Notes under the pieces: generated by a model | Databases searched by the model: none | What the model was told of the DNA's origin: nothing | Seen by the model: the letters and a program-made list of their open reading frames with translations, nothing else | Assembly: GCA_023265215.1 (NCBI GenBank) | Contig: JAHFUH010000260.1 | Location: forward strand, 1-7,610 | DNA from: Acidobacteriota bacterium | GTDB taxonomy: Bacteria > Acidobacteriota > UBA6911 | DNA: 7,610 nucleotides | Direction: 5' to 3' | Made by a program: the position numbers and the translations under genes | Shown: in pieces, positions 5,957-7,610 of the stretch | Layout of the letters: each line of letters begins with the position of its first letter | Position numbering within the stretch: the stretch's first letter is position 1

Positions 5957-6002
5957 GCGGAAAAACGCGAACAAATCAAATAATTTGTCCGCGTCTTTCC
6001 GC
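5957..6002. terminator. Long stem-loop between convergent genes, possible bidirectional terminator
   Basis: GCGGAAAAACGCGAACAAAT (5957-5976) and ATTTGTCCGCGTCTTTCCGC (5983-6002) pair at 18 of 20 positions around a 6-base loop. In a minus-strand transcript the two mismatches become G-U pairs, so the stem is complete. It lies 42 bases after the activator stop and 41 bases after the stop of the oppositely oriented barrel gene. No strong U-tract follows on either side, so factor-independent termination is uncertain. Confidence 0.5.
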
Positions 6003-6022
6003 GTAATCCGTGTATTCCGCGT
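5988..6022. repeat. Four tandem TCCGCGT heptamers
   Basis: TCCGCGT occurs at 5988-5994, 5998-6004 and 6016-6022, with TCCGTGT at 6007-6013, at 9-10 base intervals. The first two copies overlap the right arm of the stem-loop. The roughly helical spacing may be a simple-repeat expansion or protein-binding sites. I recall similar CCGCGT-type runs in intergenic DNA of other bacteria, without a known role. Confidence 0.6.
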
Positions 6023-6043
6023 CCCAACACTCCAAACGATCAG

Positions 6044-6811
6044 CTAGAATGTAACGCCATAGTAAAGGAATAAGTATCGATTCTTTGTAGCATTCGCATT
6101 CTCCCAGCTGTCATTGCCGATGCTGTATCCTGCGTTCAGCAATCCGTTTTTCGGAAGAGTAATGGAAATTCCGGGAGTGAAGTAACCGATATTATTCTTT
6201 CCACTGAACCAGTCCGCTACTATGCTGATCTTCTTGGATACCGGTTGCTCGTATCCGAGAATTACGCCCGCGCGCCGGCCGACAAAACTCACCGGCCCTT
6301 GTTTCGGATCCTGATTCGCGGACACAACGCCAAATGCACCCGCATGGAACCGGGGCCCGTAGTCTCCAGTCTTGATTTTCTTGCTGAATAAGCCATACAC
6401 CAGGCCCCAGGTGTCCTGGCCGTCCCGCTTATTGAGGGGCGTGTTCAAGAGACCTCCGGCTGCAAATGCGATACCTTTATTTTCATTCTCGTAAAACTTC
6501 CATTTGGCATTGGGTTGAATATAGTCGTACGTTGTAGAGGCGCCGGATGCCTGTATGTTGGTGATCGGAAAGTTTGCTCCAATTTCGACATTACCGGGCA
6601 CTCCGACTACCAGACGTGGATTATACAGATATATCCTTGAATTATCCGGTGCGGGAACCTGCGGCAAAAAGTCGAATTCGGCATATGCCTTTTTCTTTGC
6701 GACCGTATCCGTGGTCGGAATATTAAAAATTGTCGACTGGGCCAGCAGCTGTCCGCTGAAACCAACCAATATCAACATGATTAATAGCGTCATTGTCCTG
6801 TATTTATTCAC
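6044..6811 (-). CDS. Outer-membrane beta-barrel protein, function unknown
   Basis: 255 residues from a GTG start at 6811, preceded by AAAGGTGG (6828-6821) with 9 bases spacing; an upstream in-frame ATG (6862) lacks a ribosome site, and the ATG at 6793 would lose the basic n-region. Residues 1-24 are a signal peptide: NKYR, then the hydrophobic TLLIMLILVGFSG, with likely cleavage at LLA-Q. The mature part has alternating polar and aromatic strands (RIYLYNPRLVVGVPG, VEIGANFP, GVILGYEQPVSKKISIVADW, LLNAGYSIG) and ends YLFLYYGVTF. The terminal Phe is the usual BAM recognition signal. The strand density suggests about 10-12 strands. I do not recognise the family; a transporter or solute channel is possible. 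It converges on the activator gene. Confidence 0.8.
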   Translation of the reverse strand: MNKYRTMTLLIMLILVGFSGQLLAQSTIFNIPTTDTVAKKKAYAEFDFLPQVPAPDNSRIYLYNPRLVVGVPGNVEIGANFPITNIQASGASTTYDYIQPNAKWKFYENENKGIAFAAGGLLNTPLNKRDGQDTWGLVYGLFSKKIKTGDYGPRFHAGAFGVVSANQDPKQGPVSFVGRRAGVILGYEQPVSKKISIVADWFSGKNNIGYFTPGISITLPKNGLLNAGYSIGNDSWENANATKNRYLFLYYGVTF

Positions 6812-6850
6812 GACTGAATCCCACCTTTCCAAGGGCTTGAAATAATTTAT

Positions 6851-6883
6851 GCCCGGCGACATAACCCATATATGCAGCCGGGC
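6851..6883 (-). promoter_or_regulatory. Stem-loop in the leader of the barrel gene
   Basis: GCCCGGC (6851-6857) and GCCGGGC (6877-6883) form a perfect 7-bp GC stem with a 19-base loop, about 40 bases upstream of the GTG start. It may stabilise or attenuate the transcript. No U-run follows the stem, so it is not a classical terminator. Confidence 0.5.
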
Positions 6884-6960
6884 GATACCTCTTCTTTAAT
6901 CTTCGGCGAAGCATTTTGCCGTTCCGCTTCCAATCCTTCTGAGCGGGCAGCTTTCCTTAT

Positions 6961-6976
6961 TGCAAACTCCATTCCA
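6961..6976 (-). promoter_or_regulatory. Possible sigma-54 promoter of the barrel gene
   Basis: On the minus strand TGGAATGGAGTTTGCA has the invariant GG and GC of a sigma-54 promoter at exactly the same spacing as the glnB promoter, with a full TTTGCA at -12 but a weaker -24 (TGGAAT instead of TGGCAC). It predicts a start near 6950 and a leader of about 139 bases. This is weaker evidence than for glnB. Confidence 0.4.
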
Positions 6977-7029
6977 AAAGTGCAAAGCCAGAAGATCAGC
7001 CGATGTATCTCATTGCAATTTTAGAGTTT

Positions 7030-7052
7030 ATTCCATTTCTATGAGATGGAAT
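7030..7052. promoter_or_regulatory. Inverted repeat ATTCCAT-N9-ATGGAAT, candidate operator or enhancer
   Basis: Perfect 7-bp arms (7030-7036 and 7046-7052) spaced by 9 bases, centred about 90 bases upstream of the start predicted from the minus-strand sigma-54 candidate. The position would suit an activator site for the barrel gene. Confidence 0.35.
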
Positions 7053-7072
7053 CACCATCGCGGGAACGATTG

Positions 7073-7086
7073 TAAATGATCATTTA
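7073..7086. promoter_or_regulatory. Perfect 14-bp palindrome TAAATGATCATTTA
   Basis: The segment equals its own reverse complement. It is about 130 bases upstream of the predicted barrel-gene start and next to an AT-rich tract. It is a plausible dimeric regulator site; no known regulator is assigned. Confidence 0.4.
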
Positions 7087-7247
7087 TGTATAATATATTA
7101 TATTATAATACATATTAGTAACTATGTTATTTTGCGATTTTGAATCCTTCAACACGCCCATTCATCCCAAAAAGGCACGATGCATTTTCAAATATCCTAT
7201 TTGACAAAATACTTGCGGGAAATCAGTGCTTGGCTATTTCGTCTTTT

Positions 7248-7302
7248 ACATATATGTATTCTATATAATATGGAATAACGTATATGTATTATGCAGTATG
7301 GA
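7248..7302. repeat. Direct repeat, 13-mers 30 bp apart
   Basis: ACATATATGTATT (7248-7260) and ACGTATATGTATT (7278-7290) differ at one base and start exactly 30 bases apart; both are followed by a second shared TATGGA (7269-7274, 7297-7302). Spacing close to three helical turns would put two bound proteins on one DNA face. AT-rich composition makes a chance origin possible. Confidence 0.45.
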
Positions 7303-7400
7303 GAAGAATCCCAAACAGTTGTGGAATCAGGATTCAACCAAATCCGCCACAATAAGATGAAATTCCTCTTTGCAAATTCGGCAATTGTTCCCCAAAAATC

Positions 7401-7474
7401 AACAACGCCACTGTTCTCGCGACTTTCACAGGCTTTATTGAATCTGTGAAATACGTGAGAACAGTGGCGTTGTT
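7401..7474 (-). terminator. Very long stem-loop terminator of the downstream minus-strand gene
   Basis: AACAACGCCACTGTTCTC (7401-7418) and GAGAACAGTGGCGTTGTT (7457-7474) are perfect 18-bp inverted repeats; inside, TTTCACAG (7424-7431) and CTGTGAAA (7444-7451) add a perfect 8-bp stem with a 12-base loop. It begins 23 bases after the stop of the minus-strand gene, and on that strand the stem is followed by GATTTTTGG, a short U-tract. It is longer than most intrinsic terminators. Confidence 0.75.
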
Positions 7475-7497
7475 AAACAGCCGGGAATAACTCTAAC

Positions 7498-7610
7498 TTA
7501 GACGGTGGCCAACAGCGCGCGCTTCACCAGGACTTTGGCGATTTGCACTTTGAACTTCATTGCGTCGCCAATAGGCCTGGCGTCTACAACTGCCGCTGCG
7601 CCGGCCGCTT
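7498..7610 (-). CDS. C-terminal end of a probable xanthine-dehydrogenase-type FAD-binding subunit (partial)
   Basis: Only the last 36 codons are present, ending with TAA at 7500-7498. The residues read AAGAAAVVDARPIGDAMKFK then VQIAKVLVKRALLATV. The pattern AAxxxARPxxDxxxKVxxAKxLVxRAL is, from memory, typical of the extreme C-terminus of the medium FAD-binding subunit (CoxM/XdhB type) of molybdenum hydroxylases, which passes electrons between the FeS and flavin centres. The stretch is too short for certainty. A strong hairpin terminator follows, so the gene is the last of its transcription unit. Confidence 0.5.
   Translation of the reverse strand, partial: AAGAAAVVDARPIGDAMKFKVQIAKVLVKRALLATV

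Larger units (their letters stand above)
6812..7497. other. Gene-free AT-rich intergenic region
   Basis: 686 bases without a convincing protein gene. It holds, from left to right, a 5'-leader hairpin, a possible sigma-54 promoter for the barrel gene, two palindromes, a very AT-rich tract (7080-7140) with another palindrome (7089-7102), a 30-bp-spaced direct repeat and a long terminator. A 36-codon minus-strand frame (6914-6804) is discussed under findings but not called as a gene. Confidence 0.6.

Noticed and set aside
5915..6043. Frameshifted HTH domain of the activator downstream of its stop
   Set aside because: All three plus-strand frames were read; none gives a Fis-type helix-turn-helix, and the region is repeat DNA. 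The domain is deleted, not merely shifted.
7377..7396. Minus-strand sigma-54 promoter in TTGGGGAACAATTGCC
   Set aside because: GG and GC are one base too close, and the position overlaps the U-tract of the terminator.
1..7610. CRISPR array, tRNA or rRNA genes
   Set aside because: No regularly spaced repeats with unique spacers and no tRNA or rRNA signature sequences were seen.

Overview
The window comes from a Gram-negative bacterium of moderate GC content: it encodes an outer-membrane beta-barrel protein with a signal peptide, and it has sigma-54 regulation. The four-gene IS21-type element and the remnant of an APC permease with a universal-stress-like tail resemble, from memory, genes common in Acidobacteriota. 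I cannot prove the phylum from sequence alone.

Layout. (1) Positions 1 to about 2955, minus strand: most of an IS21-family insertion sequence. In order of transcription it carries a small Cys-rich (zinc-finger-like) ORF, istA (DDE transposase), istB (AAA+ helper) and the start of a fourth small ORF that runs off the left edge. The ORFs are tightly coupled by overlaps. istA carries a one-base deletion just before its catalytic Glu, so this copy looks inactive. (2) 2956-3128: a non-coding strip with two mutually exclusive hairpins. (3) 3129-3689: the C-terminal cytoplasmic tail of an amino-acid-permease-type transporter whose membrane part is gone. (4) 3690-4239: a regulatory region (27-bp near-palindrome, perfect IHF consensus, near-perfect sigma-54 promoter) driving a PII signal protein gene (glnB/glnK). 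(5) 4240-4498: an unexplained palindrome-rich intergenic segment. (6) 4499-5914: a NifA-like GAF-AAA+ sigma-54 activator that lacks its DNA-binding domain and has a degenerate GAFTGA loop. (7) 5915-6043: a long hairpin plus tandem TCCGCGT repeats between convergent genes. (8) 6044-6811, minus strand: the outer-membrane barrel protein. (9) 6812-7497: an AT-rich intergenic region with a possible sigma-54 promoter, palindromes, direct repeats and a very long terminator hairpin. (10) 7498-7610, minus strand: the last 36 codons of a gene resembling the FAD-binding subunit of xanthine-dehydrogenase-type molybdenum hydroxylases.

How it fits together. The central part looks like a nitrogen-control locus: a PII protein expressed from a sigma-54 promoter with an enhancer-like palindrome and an IHF bend site, next to a NifA/NtrC-type activator. 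The usual partner amtB is absent, and the permease upstream is a stub. The activator keeps its ATPase core but has lost the helix-turn-helix and altered the sigma-54 contact loop. It is either a decaying gene or a repurposed, non-DNA-binding ATPase. That module is the most interesting content. The adjacent insertion sequence may explain why the locus is eroded, but the sequence does not show that directly.
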